A DNA stretch of 64,000 nucleotides from positions 992,001 through 1,056,000 of the forward strand of contig CATNEN010000011.1 of the NCBI GenBank assembly GCA_950097015.1, read 5' to 3'. Shown piece after piece: positions 34,481 to 47,500 of this stretch. The notes beneath the pieces are model-generated. The model did not search any database, was not told where the DNA came from, and saw only the letters and a list, made by a program, of their open reading frames with translations. Position numbers and translations under genes: made by a program. The stretch is from Macrostomum hystrix (taxonomy: Eukaryota; Platyhelminthes; Macrostomidae). The stretch's first letter is position 1. The number at the start of each line of letters is the position of its first letter.

Positions 34481-34564
34481 TTGCCCAATATTCATTTAAT
34501 TGTTGTTTATCTCAATTTTCTACAAAAGCAGCTAATATAAAAAGTCTACTGGGGAACATAGTCC

Positions 34565-34905
34565 GTTGGGGATCATCATCAATGGGGAGTCATCATCAAC
34601 TGAGGGATCATTGTCAACTGGGGGATCATTGTCAACTGGGGAATCATTGTCAACTGGGGGATCATTGTCAACTGGGGGATCATTGTCAACTGGGGAATCA
34701 TTGTCAACTGGGGGATCATTGTCAACTGGGGAATCATTGTCAACTGGGGGATCATTGTCAACTGGGGGATCATTGTCAACTGGGGTATCATTGTCAACTG
34801 GGGTATCATTGTCAACTGGGGTATCATTGTCAAATGGGGGATCATTGTCAACTGGGGGATCATTGTCAACTTGGAGATCATTGTCAACTGGGTGATCATT
34901 GTAGC
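34565..34905. repeat. 18-bp minisatellite ATCATTGTCAACTGGGGG
   Basis: About 18 copies. The period is divisible by three, so open frames appear in several registers on both strands. They are artefacts. Confidence 0.95.
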
Positions 34906-35106
34906 TTAAAAAAACTGAAAATACAGGCTCTGCTAAAAAGTGTATACTATATAGTGTATATGAATTAAAAATATTTCTGCTCCCCAAAGGGAGGGCAAAA
35001 CTTGCTAGTAACTTGCTAAATTTGAGGCTTACTCCTATATTCATACTCTAATAAACTCCTTCTGTAACTCAACTCACTACTTTCAGCTTTAAGTCAATAA
35101 ATAATA

Positions 35107-38100
35107 ATGTTTGAGTCTGATTTGCCACACAATGGCTATGCAAATGGGCACATGTAAGTGATATTTCATTCTTATGAAAAAAATTTACTTAGGGCTAAAA
35201 ACATATTGTACATACCATTTTAGTCATTGGAGCTCGCACAATGCTGGAGCCAGTGGTACATTGAACTATGATGCTGGCAGTACTTTGCAAGTAAGTTTTT
35301 TCTTAATCATATCAAGCATAATGGGGAAATGTTTGTCTAGTTTCTACTTAGAATTCGAATCTTTTTTGTTTTATTCATCATAGTATTCCCAGCCAGTGCA
35401 GCAGTATTCTCCGCCTACTAGTGGTCCAACTCGTTATACAATGGACTATGACCTTGATGTGGATCTGGCTGCCAGTTCCTTGGGAAATGGTGGCGGTGGA
35501 TTTGTCTACTCCACTGGCACTGCTGGTCGTCACAGTCCTGGGTGAGATTTTCATTGCATCTTTATTTTGCCTAGATTTCAATTATTAAATTGCCAAAGAC
35601 TTGACAAAGGGAAAATCTATATTTTTCATTTTTCTAATTAGTTTATTTATATTATAGCTTCCTCCAAAGCAATAGCATCGTCTTATTGCTTTTTCTTCTT
35701 CAGTCCTTCCTTGGTACATTGTGTCACCAGCACAGTTTACGTAACAATTGATGTTTGCTTTAGTTGTAGCAGCTGTAGTAGGAGATGCTGCAACTGCTGC
35801 CACCTATCTCATCCATCGGCTATCAATGCTGACCGTGCAGTATTTAATTATATGTTAGTTTGTTCTGAATTGAACAGTATTTCTTTGTTTTTATAGTTGC
35901 AGTTATATATGTAATGTAGCCAGCATAGTGAGTTTTTTCTGTGTTCCGGCATGACTGTCTGAAAAAGGTTTTTTAAGGCCAGCATCTTTCTTAATTTAGA
36001 TCACTAAAGGACTAAAGGCATGCCTTTTAAGCGTTCAGGTTTTCGTTAAGAATCCTAAATAGGATCTGTTGGTTTTTAGCCATTCGTTTCCTAATAGTAT
36101 TTTAAATCCAAATTGTTAGCATGTTTTCTTGGAAGTTAAAAAAAGCAACGACTGTGAGCATGAGTCATGCTAGAAAATAATTGCAACACTCTGCATCGAA
36201 AAAAAGGAAAGCAAATTAATTTGTCCAGTAAATTGCGCATTGTTCCAAAGTTTTGGTTGCATGTGATTATAAACATTTTCATGTAAGCCTTTTAAGAAAA
36301 CGATCTTTAGTTTTATGGATAAGGATGGAATTTTAAAGATAAGGTTGAGATTCTATAGATAGGGATGAAATGATATTTCTAAGATTTTTGCAATTTGCGA
36401 TAACTAGGTGCAGTGGGGATAGGCGTTTGCCTCTCGCGTCAAGGTCCATGAGCTCGATTCCGCGGCGAGGCCACATTGATTTTGGGCGCGGCCGCGGAGA
36501 GAAGGCTTGGTGGCTTGTCGTGCAATCTACGCCATTGAGGGCTGACGATGAGAAATTCAGGGCAGATAGAGGTGCACACTTGTGTGAGCGTGTGCCTGCG
36601 TACAGTATCTGTGTGCGTGTGTGCTCAGGAGTCAGCGAATTGGGCAGAACTGCATCCTCGCTGGCTGCGGGTCTAGTGTCACCAAATGATGTGCCAATCC
36701 CCATTATAATATTATTTTTTACATAAAATTTTGTGTACGCTCGCCCAGCTACACACTTAAACTACAAATGTACTTTTCTTCCCTCGGAATCGACAGTCAG
36801 GGCTATCGTCTAGCTTCAGCAGCAGCGGACGTTGACGATCTAGACGGCAGTCAGCCGTATGCGAATTTGCCTGCTGCGCCTCTGTCGCCAATGTCTGCTT
36901 CGCTTAGAAACGGCTACGCTAATTCTATCGGCTCCCAGTCTCAGCAGCAGCATCATTATCACCTGTATCAGAGAGACTTTGCCACCACGGACGGCCGAAT
37001 TCGGCATCGTCAGCTGCAGCAGCCGGCCGACTCTCAGAGCCAGCAGCAGCACGAGTATGTCAATTATCGCGATCCGGACGTTGTCGCCATGGCTAGAGCG
37101 GCTTCTGTTGACGGCGCCGCCGGCGGATTGAGTAGATCCGACAAGTTTGGCACATTGGCTAGTTTGAATTGTGAGTTGCTTTGTTTAAATTGTTTCCTTC
37201 AAGGCTTGTACAGGATATGTGAGAAATATTGTGCGCTTAACAAATTCAACAGGTTTGACCGACTGTTCTCTTCTGTTCTGTTTTCTGTTTTGTTCTGTCC
37301 AGTTAAAGAATGCAGTTCTCAAATGCCCACTCGCATGTTTCTGCTCTGCATTGCATGGGCACGGCTTCGAAGATAACGCATCGATAAAATCTGTTGCCAC
37401 TCAGTTTTACATTTGTGCTGTGCTTTTCACCTTGACATCAAAACTGATTAGGCTAACAACTATTTGCCCATTTCTGGTTGTAAAATGAAGCTCTACTTAA
37501 TTATTTATTCTTAATCTGACTCAAAACTTAGAAATATGTACATCTTATCAGAGTACAGTCATCTAATTGCATTCTTATTTTAAACTGCGAAGTTTGTTAC
37601 CAACCAACCAGTGTCTATACTTTTGGCAACATTAATTTACTTTGCGCAAATGCTTTTCTCGCTTACAAAACATTATAAAGTGCAATTAGATTTGCATTTT
37701 TTAATTTTAATGAATGGTTGTTTAAAGTTCTTATTAAAGTTTGTATTACAAAATTATCTCCATAGCAACAAAGCAGCATTCTCAACAATGCCAAAATGAC
37801 GCCACCAAACTCAATCAGCCACAGGCAGATACGCTAGCAGCACTATTGGAGACAGTAGGCAGCGAATATTGCCCTACTCCGGTAGCTACTCATTTAATCA
37901 CCATGGCAAGGAGCAAACGGAAGAGGATGGCGCTTTTGCTAATCCCGGCTACTCAGATTTAGGCGATTTTTATCCCATGACAGCGGATGGGAGGGCCGTG
38001 TCCCCTTATTCCCAGTCGCATAGGTCGCTTGGTAAGTGGCAGCTTGAAGCCTTGCAAGCAAAGCCGGATTTGAAAGTTTGCTGCTTTTTATTGCGTAGTT

Positions 38101-41100
38101 TCTGTCCCAAAACGGAAATTAATTACTGTTCTATTCCGATGCGTGTCTTAGTTTTAGTTGTTAGTTTATTGTTTGTAGACTATTGTGAAGCTTTTTGTGT
38201 TTGTCAAGCTTTTTTGGATTTATGAAGGTTTGGGATATATCAAGTTTTGGTGTTTGTGAAGCTTTGAGGTTTGTGAAGCTTTGGGGTTTGTGAAGCTATG
38301 GGGTTTGTGAAGCTTTGAGGTTTGTGAAGCTTTGGGGTTTGTGAAGCTTTGGTGTTTGTGAAGCTTTGGGGTTTGTGAAGCTTTGGGGTTTGTGAAGCTT
38401 TGGGGTTTGTGAAGCTTTGGGGTTTGTGAAGCTTTGGGGTTTGTGAAGCTTTGGTGTTTGTGAAGCTTTGGGGTTTGTGAAGCTTTGGGGTTTGTGAAGC
38501 TTTGGGGTTTGTGAAGCTTTGGGGTTTGTGAAGCTTTGGGGTTTGTGAAGCTTTGGTGTTTGTGAAGCTTTGGGGTTTGTGAAGCTTTGGGGTTTGTGAA
38601 GCTTTGGGGTTTGTGAAGCTTTGGGGTTTGTGAAGCTTTGGTGTTTGCGAAGCTTTGGGGTTTGTGAAGCTTTGGTGTTTGTGAAGCTTTGGGGTTTGTG
38701 AAGCTTTGGTGTTTGCGAAGCTTTGGGGTTTGTGAAGCTTTGGTGTTTGTGAAGCTTTTGGGTTTGTGATGCTTTGGTGTTTGTGAAGCTTTTGGGTTTG
38801 TGATGCTTTGGTGTTTGTGAAGCTTTGGGGTTTGTGAAGCTTTGGGGTTGGTGAAACAGTTCAGCTTGTAGTGCAAATTTTAGTCTTGTCGATTTCATTT
38901 TTTAGATGATTGTTTAGTCAAACAAACTGAGTCTTTATTTATGTAGCTCTTGATTATTGAAAAGTGTACATTTTAAGAATATTTCTTAAAATGAATAATA
39001 CTTTCCTATTTTCTGTCTTGATGTGTGAGATCCTTAATTAAATTGAAATAAATATTTTTTTACTTTTCCACTACTGTCGTAGTCTATTTTCGCACCATTT
39101 TAATTTCCTAACCACTATCCATTTTATAAAAAAATAATTAATATTCTATTACTCTATCGTAACTATGCTAAATATATTATTCCTGCGTAGTATCAAATTA
39201 TCATTAATAGATTGATGTATTTCTAATACTATTCAATCACATGCCATCATTTTATTTAGTGAGGCTATAAAATTCAGACAAATAGGCGGTGGTACATATA
39301 TAACGCTTTCATTATTTCTATATTTCTACCCCACGCGTGCACTGTTTAGTTTAGTCGGTGCAGATGCGCTCACCAACTCATTACCAAATTGCTCTATACT
39401 TTCTACTTGTTAGGCTTAGTTTGAAGCTTAGTTCTTAACTTGTTGGGGCCGTCTCTCCGTCTCCTCTCTATTTCGCACTCAAACTTGAACTAGCTCGCGT
39501 CTACTTTTTATGGAATTATTAAAGTTTCAATCCTTCTACCAATTATAATTCTCAAATCTAAGTTCTTTTACAACGAGCTGTAGCCTTACTCTAACTAAAT
39601 TTGCTTCTATGAAACTGATTCTATTATGTTTCTCATTGAAATGGCTAAGCTATAGATTGGGCTGTGTGAATAATGCTTTTCTATGCGACGATTGTATTCA
39701 AATTTTTCAAATTTTTTTTATATTTGACCGTTTGACATAGTCTTTTTTGACCAAATTTTCGTTAAAAAATAAGAGACGAGACACGGGAGAAATAAGACAC
39801 GGGAGAGATAAAACACGGAAGAGATGAGACACGGGAGAGATAAAACACGGAAGAGATGAGACACGGGAGAGATAAGACACGGGAAAGATGAGACACGGGA
39901 AAGATGAGACACGGAGAGATGAGACACGGGAGAGATGAGACACGGGAGAGATGAGACACGGGAGAGATGAGACACGGGAGAGATAAGACACGGGAGAGAT
40001 GAGACACGGGAGAGATGAGACACGGGAGAGATGAGACACGGGAGAGATGAGACACGGGAGAGATGAGACACGGGAGAGATGAGACACGGGAGAGATGAGA
40101 CACGGGAGAGATAAGACACGGGAGAGATGAGACACGGGAGAGATGAGACACGGGAGAGATAAGACACGGGAGAGATGAGACACGGGAGAGATGAGACACG
40201 GGAGAGATGAGACACGGAGAGATGAGACACGGGAGAGATGAGACACGGGAGAGATGAGACACGGGAGAGATGAGACACGGGAGAGATGAGACACGGGAGA
40301 GATGAGACACGGGAGAGATGAGACACGGGAGAGATGAGACACGGGAGAGATGAGACACGGGAGAGATAAGACACGGGAGAGATGAGACACGGGAGAGATG
40401 AGACACGGGAGAGATAAGGCAGGGGAGAGATGAGACAGGGGAGAGATGAGACACGGGAGAGATGAGACACGGAGAGATGAGACACGGGAGAGATGAGACA
40501 CGGGAGAGATGAGACACGGGAGAGATGAGACACGGGAGAGATAAGACACGGGAGAGATGAGACACGGGAGAGATGAGACACGGAGAGATGAGACACGGGA
40601 GAGATGAGACACCGAAGAGATGAGACACGGGACAGATCAGACACGGGAGAGATCAGACACGGGACAGATCAGACACGGGACAGATCAGACACGGGACAGA
40701 TCAGACACGGGACAGATCAGACACGGAAGAGATCAGACACGGGAGAGATGAGACACGGGAGAGATGAGACACGGAGAGATGAGACACGGGAGAGATGAGA
40801 CACCGAAGAGATGAGACACGGGACAGATCAGACACGGGAGAGATCAGACACGGGACAGATCAGACACGGGACAGATCAGACACGGGACAGATCAGACACG
40901 GGACAGATCAGACACGGGAGAGATCAGACACGGGACAGATCAGACACGGGACAGATCAGACACGGGACAGATCAGACACGGGACAGATCAGACACGGGAG
41001 AGATCATACACGGGACAGATCAGACACGGGAGAGATCAGACGGGGAGAGATCCAACACGGAAGAGATGAGACGCAGCGCAGATCGCTGACTCCTGGTCTA

Positions 41101-44100
41101 TCAAGTGAAGTTGATTACTTCAATCGCTGGGCAGGTATGTTGGTAGATTAGCTAGATCAGCAGATACATCTGATCAGGCAAAGAAATGATTGACAGCTGT
41201 ACTGATTTACACGTGATGTGACTGACAGGTGTCTGATTCAGCTTGTATGACATTGTGACCTCCCTTGACTCCGCAGTGTCCGCCAGTCAGGTGTCTCGCG
41301 CCACACCGTCTGCAGCGCAGCCGATGCCAGCAGAACCGGCTGCTTCGTCGGCGACTTCACCACCGCCTGCCGGCTACAGAGACCCGGAGCTACCGGAAGT
41401 TCTCCAGCTGTTGCGCAACGGCTCGGAAGCCGCCCGGTGCCACGCCGCGGCCTACCTTCAACACCTGACCTTCTGCGAGGAGGACAACAAGACTCGGGTT
41501 CGCACAGCCGGCGGCATTCCGCTGCTAGTGAACCTGCTGGCCAGACCGGCAGGACCCGAACTGCGGCTTAGCGTGCTGGGCGCATTGCGCAATCTCAGCT
41601 ACGGCCTGGGGCAGGAGGAGAATAGGCGAGAGATGGCCAGGAATGGCCTGCTGGCGAGCCTGTGCGCCCTGCTCGACGCAGAGATGGAAGTCAGGTAATG
41701 TTGGGTAATGTCTGTCCTGTAATGTTGGGTAATGTCTGTCCTGTAATGATGGGTAATGTCTGTCCTGTAATGATGGGTAATGTCTGTCCTGTAATGATGG
41801 GTAATGTCTGTCCTGTACTGATGGGTAATGTCTGTCCTGTAATTATGGGTAATACCTGTCCTGTAATGATGGGTAATGTCCGTTCTGTAATGATGGGTAA
41901 TGTCTGTCCTGTAATTATGGGTAATACCTGTCCTGTAATGATGGGTAATGTCCGTTCTGTAATGATGGGTAATGTCTGTCCTGTAATGATGGGTAATGTC
42001 AATTCTGTAAGGATGGGTAATGTCAATTCTGTAAGGATGGGTAATGTCAGTTCTGTAATGATGGGTTATGTCAGTTCTGTAAGGATGGGTAATGTCTGTC
42101 CTGTACTGATGGGTAATGTCTGTCCTGTAATGATGGGTAATGTCTGTCCTGTACTGATGGGTAATGTCTGTCCTGTACTGATGGGTAATGTCTGTCCTGT
42201 AATAATGGGTAATGTCTGTCCTGTACTGATGGGTAATGTCTGTCCTGTAATTATGGGTAATACCTGTCCTGTAATGATGGGTAATGTCCGTTCTGTAATG
42301 ATGGGTAATGTCTGTCCTGTAATGATGGGTAATGTCAATTCTGTAAGGATGGGTAATGTCAATTCTGTAAGGATGGGTAATGTCAATTCTGTAAGGATGG
42401 GTAATGTCAATTCTGTAAGGATGGGTAATGTCAATTCTGTAAGGATGGGTAATGTCAGTTCTGTAATGATGGGTTATGTCAGTTCTGTAAGGATGGGTAA
42501 TGTCTGTCCTGTAATGATGGGTAATGTCAATTCTGTAAGGATGGGTAATGTCAGTTCTGTAATGATGGGTAATGTCAGTTCTGTAATGATGGGTAATGTC
42601 AATTCTGTAAGGATGGGTAATGTCAATTCTGTAATGATGGGTAATGTCAGTTCTGTAATGATGGGTAATGTCAATTCTGTAATGATGGGTAAAGTCAATT
42701 CTGTAATGATGGGTAATGTCAATTCTGTAATGATAGGTAATGTCAATTCTGTAATGATGGGTAATGTCAGTTCTGTAATGATGGGTAATGTCAATTCTGT
42801 AATGATGGGTAATGTCAGTTCTGTAATGATGGGTAATGTCAGTTCTGTAAGGATGGGTAATGTCAGTTCTGTAATGATGGGTAATATCTGTCCAGTAATG
42901 ATCTGTTCTATTATTAAGCTAGGTAAACGGCGGGAGTAGCTATGCACAAATTTTTAAAATGACCTTCCTCGTCATCAAATGAGTTATTAAATCTTCTTTA
43001 CTGTTTCCAGAGAGCTGGTCACGGCCGTGCTGTGGAATCTCAGCGCCAGTCACAGCCTCAGGCGTGACATGCTGGACTCATGCGTTCTACCCCTTGTGAA
43101 CCAGGTCTTGTTGCCGCACGCCGGCCTCGAACAAAGACCCAACGGCGAATTCTCCAGTGTCCAACGCGAGTCCTACGCGCCGCCGGTGTTTCGCAATGCT
43201 ACTGGCGCTCTGCGCTGTTTGAGCGCTTTCGGCGAAGATGGCTACGGAAGGAAACGATTGAGATCTGTGCCGGGACTGGTTGAGAGTATTATACAGGTGA
43301 TTGTGACGAACTTAGGGAAATTTTGGGTCGGTCTTGAATGACCTTGGATAATTAGATGTCCTGGAATGACCTTGAATAATTGGATGTCCTGGAATGACCT
43401 TGAATAATTGGATGTCCTGGAATGACCTTGACTAATTGGATGTCCTGGAATGACCTTGACTAATTGGATGTCCTGGAATGACCTTGACTAATTGTATGTC
43501 CTGGAATGACCTTGACAAATTGTATGTCCTGGAATGACCTTGACTAATTGTATGTCCTGGAATGACCTTGACTAATTGTATGTCCTCGAATGACCTTGAC
43601 TAATTTGATGTCCTGGAATGACCTTGAATAATTTGATGTCCTGAAATGAACTTGAATAATTGGATGTTCTGGTATGACATTAAATAATTTGATGACAATA
43701 TGACCTTGAATAATTGGATGCCATGGAATGACCTTTAATAATTGGATGTCAGGAAATGACCTTGAAAAAGTGGTTGTCCTGGAATGACCTTGAATATTTG
43801 GATGTAATAAAATGACCTTTAATGTTCTTTAAATGACCTTTAAAACATTTAATAGTCCATAAATGACATTAAACAACATGTAATAAAGTTAAAATAACCT
43901 AGAAAATTTGTGTTAGAGAGCTTGAAGGACTTTGAAAATTATTATTCGTGCTTTTATTGTTCTTTTAAAAATCAATTATGCACACCATTTGACTTTTAGA
44001 TCTGTTAATGCTAAATCTAATAACTATATAAACCAGAAGCTCTCAAATCTCAATTTCCCATTAACAGGTGCTTCGCTCCGCCGTGAGCAACAGAGATCTT

Positions 44101-46168
44101 GACGGAAAATCCGTGGAGAATTGCGTCTGCCTATTGCGCAATCTGCTGTACGCCTGTCAAGAAGCCGTTGATCCCGGCTACAAGCCGGCTGATTCAGTTC
44201 TGACTGCCAATGCTAGCGGCGCTAACGGAAAGTCTGGCAAAGGTGTTTAAATTGAATTTGTTTCTCAAATTTTCCTTGAGGAAGTTGGTCCTTAAGGGCG
44301 TAAATTGCACGACAAGCCCCCAAGCCTTCTCTCCGCGGCTGCGCCCCAAATGAATGTGGCCTCGCCGCGGAATCGAACTCAGGGACCTTGGTGCGAGCGG
44401 CACAAGCGTTAACCGCTCTGCCACGGACCCCCTAGAGGAAGAATACAATGTTTAAGATTTTTCAAATTATTGGCATTACTTTATTCTATTTAGCTTTTGG
44501 GATCAAATAAATAAACTATTAACTAATTTAGTTAACGCTTTAGTTGATGAAAACTACCGTTCGTTAAAAAAGTATCGATAAAAGTTAACGATTCAGTATA
44601 AAAAGTAACGAATTGAGTTTTGCATGCACTTGTACCATTTGTTAAAAAAATAAAACCTTAACGATTTAGTAGGAAAAAGTAACGAGTTAGTTAGCGATTC
44701 GGCATAAAAAAACTAACGTACCATGCGCATTTCAGGCTGCTTCGGTGGAAAAAGTAACGCTGGCAATAAGAAAAAGCCCAATCGGAAGCCAACAAACTCG
44801 CAGACAAAAAATTCGCGACCTCTTGCACCTGACGTTGCCGTTAGCAACGGTCGCGGCGGCATACTGTGGCACCCGGGCACAATGTCCAGCCTACTGATGC
44901 CAATCATTGCCGACTGCACCAACGCGGAGACGCTTGAAGCGGCTTCTGGTGCTGTGCAAAATCTGGCCGCCTGCGACTGGCAGCCCTCGGTGGAGTTTCG
45001 AGCCCAGGTCCGGCAAGACAAAGGCCTGCCCTTGCTAGTTGAATTGCTCAGCCTGGAAGCTGATCGAGTTGTGCGAACCGCTGCCACGGCTTTGAGAAAT
45101 CTGGCACTTGATCAGCGCAACCTGGGGCTCATTGGTGCGTCTGGGAAATGACGTTTTTATTGGTTCATTAAGCTGTGAGTTCTCACCCTCAGATTCTTTA
45201 ACCGGTGAGATCTCACCCTCAGATTCTTTAATCGGTGAGATCTCACCCTCAGATTCTTTAATCGGTGAGATCTCACCCTCAGATTCTTCAGCTGTGAGAT
45301 CTCACCCTCAGATTCTTCAGCTGTGAGATCTCACCCTCAGATTCTTAACATTTGAGATCTCAACCTCAGATTCTTTAACCTGTGAGATCTCACCCTCAGA
45401 TTCTTTAACCTGTGAGATCTCACCCTCAGATTCCTGAAATTCTTTAATCTGTGAGATCTCACCCTCGGATTCTTCAGCTGTGAAGAATTCAGGTATTCGA
45501 TCTAATCCTAGGATTTGTTTAGGTAATATTGTATACTACCTAAATATATGATATATGATATATGTGATATATGATATATATTACTAATGCATATATTTGC
45601 AGGCAAATTCGCCCTAGAAGCGCTGGCCTCTCGCCTGCCCAGACGCAATTCTCCCATAGCGAATAGTCCGGACACCTACGCTGCTATCATAGCTACTCTA
45701 TACACAGTTGTCAAGGCCAATCAAGAATTTGCCAGGCGCCTAGCTGAGCTCGGAGGTCCTAGCGGCCTAATATTGGTGCGCGACGCGCCCAGTAGATACG
45801 GCCAGAAGGCGGCCGCGTTCGCCGCTCGCCTATTGGACTCCATGCAGCAGTTGCTAGGCAAAGATGTACAACTGACAGCCCTGCAGAATCGACCCCAGGC
45901 TGAGCCGCAGCCAGCCGCGGCAGCAGCAGTTGCGGCCAATCCTATTCAATATTCGGTCAGTCCTCAGGCTAGCGCATCTGCAGCTGAGCCTACTTATGCT
46001 CAGATTGATAAGCAAAAGAAGTTGCAACAGAGAGCTCAGATGCAGCAGCAGCAATTTCCCATGGAGCAGGTGCAGCCTCAGGTGCAACAGCGGCAGCAGC
46101 AGCAGCAGCAGCGACAGCATCATCATCACAGTCACGTTTATGAACAAGCGGCCGACAGTTGGGTTTGA
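35107..46168 (+). CDS. delta-catenin/p120-catenin family armadillo protein
   Basis: Cadherin-tail-binding junction protein. Ten coding exons join in phase: 35107-35153, 35224-35290, 35384-35541, 36797-37170, 37825-38031, 41277-41694, 43011-43296, 44068-44242, 44736-45134, 45603-46168, giving 898 residues. The first third is low complexity, rich in Tyr, Ser and Gln. The armadillo domain starts near residue 317 with YRDPELPEVL. It includes NAAAYLQHL-like HAAAYLQHLTF, VLWNLSA, NATGALRCLS, CVCLLRNLLY, the CFGGK-and-basic insert, GAVQNLAA and TALRNLALD. All are hallmarks of the p120 subfamily rather than beta-catenin. The Gln/His-rich tail ends DSWV, the PDZ ligand of CTNND2, ARVCF and PKP4. The ATG is the first in frame after an acceptor at 35083-35086. 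Introns hold several private minisatellites and two SINEs. The family is certain; which vertebrate paralogue it corresponds to cannot be decided. Confidence 0.92.
36400..36710 (+). mobile_element. tRNA-derived SINE (family 1)
   Basis: In catenin intron 3. Shares AGCTCGATTCCGCGGCGAGG, GGCTTGTCGTGCAAT and the terminal GTGTCACCAAATGATGTGCC with the copies at 13209 and 54658. Confidence 0.85.
38200..38870. repeat. 17-bp minisatellite GTGAAGCTTTGGGGTTT in catenin intron 5
   Basis: About 39 copies with few variants (GGTGTTT, GCGAAGC). Two long minus-strand frames are artefacts of the repeat. Confidence 0.95.
39775..41070. repeat. 16-bp minisatellite GAGATGAGACACGGGA in catenin intron 5
   Basis: About 80 copies. 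The right third switches to a GACAGATCAGACACGG variant, and blocks of both variants are duplicated. The unit is the one found inside the hAT MITE at 6298-6762. The right edge, CAGATCGCTGACTCCTGG near 41077-41096, resembles that MITE's right end. Confidence 0.95.
41695..42905. repeat. 24-bp minisatellite starting at the intron 6 donor
   Basis: About 50 copies around TGATGGGTAATGTC plus TGTCCTGTAA, mixed with AATTCTGTAAGG variants. The first GTAATG of the array is the 5' splice site of catenin intron 6. Confidence 0.95.
43335..43830. repeat. 28-bp minisatellite in catenin intron 7
   Basis: About 17 copies around TGACCTTGACTAATTGGATG plus TCCTGGAA, decaying toward the 3' side. Confidence 0.92.
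44270..44435 (-). mobile_element. tRNA-derived SINE (family 1), 3'-truncated
   Basis: In catenin intron 8. The minus strand reads GAGCGGTTAACGCTTGTGCC, then GAGTTCGATTCCGCGGCGAG and CTTGTCGTGCAATTTACGCC. The distal half is missing. Confidence 0.82.
45165..45485. repeat. 30-bp minisatellite with paired splice-like words, catenin intron 9
   Basis: About 11 copies around CTCACCCTCAGATTCTTTAA followed by CGGTGAGAT. Each unit has an acceptor-like CCCTCAG and, about 12 bases on, a donor-like GGTGAGAT in sense orientation. Confidence 0.93.
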
Positions 46169-46334
46169 GGATTAAATTTAATCTGCTAATCCTTCCCAAA
46201 GTTGCGTACGTGAATGTAAATTAATTTTTTAGGCATTTGCCAATTATTTTCAATGCTAAAGAAATTGGGTTATTAATAATTGGAATTTTATTTCTAGAAC
46301 TCAAGTTTACAATTGCTCGTTTTTTGAAAGTGTA

Positions 46335-46340
46335 AATAAA
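46335..46340 (+). other. polyadenylation signal of the catenin gene
   Basis: AATAAA 167 bases beyond the stop codon, in an AT-rich 3' flank. Confidence 0.55.
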
Positions 46341-47350
46341 TAATTAATCTAAATTGGGTTTTTTACCATTTTTTATGTGCGCTAGCTATACAATTTTATT
46401 TTTATTAACAAGGCTGTGTTTGTTAATTTTATTATTTCCTTTTTGTAGATTTTGGTACGTTTTTATAGCCAAAAATGTGTTTCCTGTTGTTGCTTTTTTT
46501 TGACTAAACATTATCATGCATGCTAGCTGAGCTAGTAGAGTCCCATCGCTTTTGTTGATATTTTCTTTGCTTTTTTTCTGGAAGACACGCGTTGTTGTTT
46601 ATTTCCGCATCAGGTAGCATGATTATCGTTTGTGTTAAATGTGTTAATTTGTTGCTTTTATGTTGGTTAAAAATTTAAGTGCCTTTTGGTTAAAATATTA
46701 CACTAACTGTGTGGACCAGTGTAAAAATACCCTCTTCTAGTTGGTTAGGTGTGAGTACAACAATCCATTTGTACATAAAACTGTCTATACTGAGGTTTGC
46801 TTTATCATGATTGATATTTGATAATTTTTTCGATTTTAAATTATATTCTACGCTTGTTACTATTTTTTCTTACTATTTTTTCCTGCAACGATGTTAAATC
46901 TTTGCTTTCTGGCTAAACACTGCCAAGAATGCGGCTCTAACTATATAACATTTATTGTTTGAGTATTTAGCATACTGACAGTGTTTTTTATAGGAAATAT
47001 ATTTTCCAATATACTACTGTTTTTAGTGTCCATGTCAGTAGGCAGATTTTGTTTTATTGGTTATTTATTGTCTGCAATAAAAGTTCTCTTCTACCAATGA
47101 GAAATCATAATTCAAACCAGTATCTTCGCAAATGATATATTTAGAAACAAGAAGAACAGTTTTGTTCATTAAAATAACGGACATTGGTACGCAGTGCTAC
47201 TACTCGCTTGAGTAGTAGTATTAGCTTGCGCTTCTTTTCAAACATTTATCGCTTCTGTGTATTTTAAAAACGAAGCTAATCATCTTTATTACGACTTGTT
47301 TTTATTCATTTTATTCAAAACCAAACCACTAGTGTTATTCAATAACTAGG
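46341..47350. other. no gene recognised
   Basis: AT-rich spacer between the catenin 3' end and the converging GH16 gene. No exon or array. Confidence 0.4.
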
Positions 47351-47354
47351 AATG

Positions 47355-47500
47355 GTATGCGGGCAGCGTATAGCTGTTCAGTCCGTGGACTGGTTAGTCC
47401 GCCAAATTGTCCAAAATATCTACCCCAGATCACTCTACAGCTGGGTAAATAGTAGGACTAGAAATTCTGTTTTGAACCACTAGGCTGCAAGCTCCATTAT
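47355..47500 (-). mobile_element. tRNA-derived SINE (family 2), diverged
   Basis: Matches on the minus strand the CAGTCCACGGACTGAACAG and TACCCAGCTG blocks, and the head GCAGCCTAGTGGTT. Internally deleted. Confidence 0.6.

Noticed and set aside
39707-40644. Three overlapping minus frames of about 300 codons
   Set aside because: All three frames of the same 16-bp array are open, with no codon preference and no start context. Repeat artefact.
41662-42939. 425-codon frame of MMGNV-type repeats
   Set aside because: Produced by the 24-bp array in catenin intron 6. In the catenin frame the intron stops at once, and the exon join to 43011 restores the armadillo repeats.
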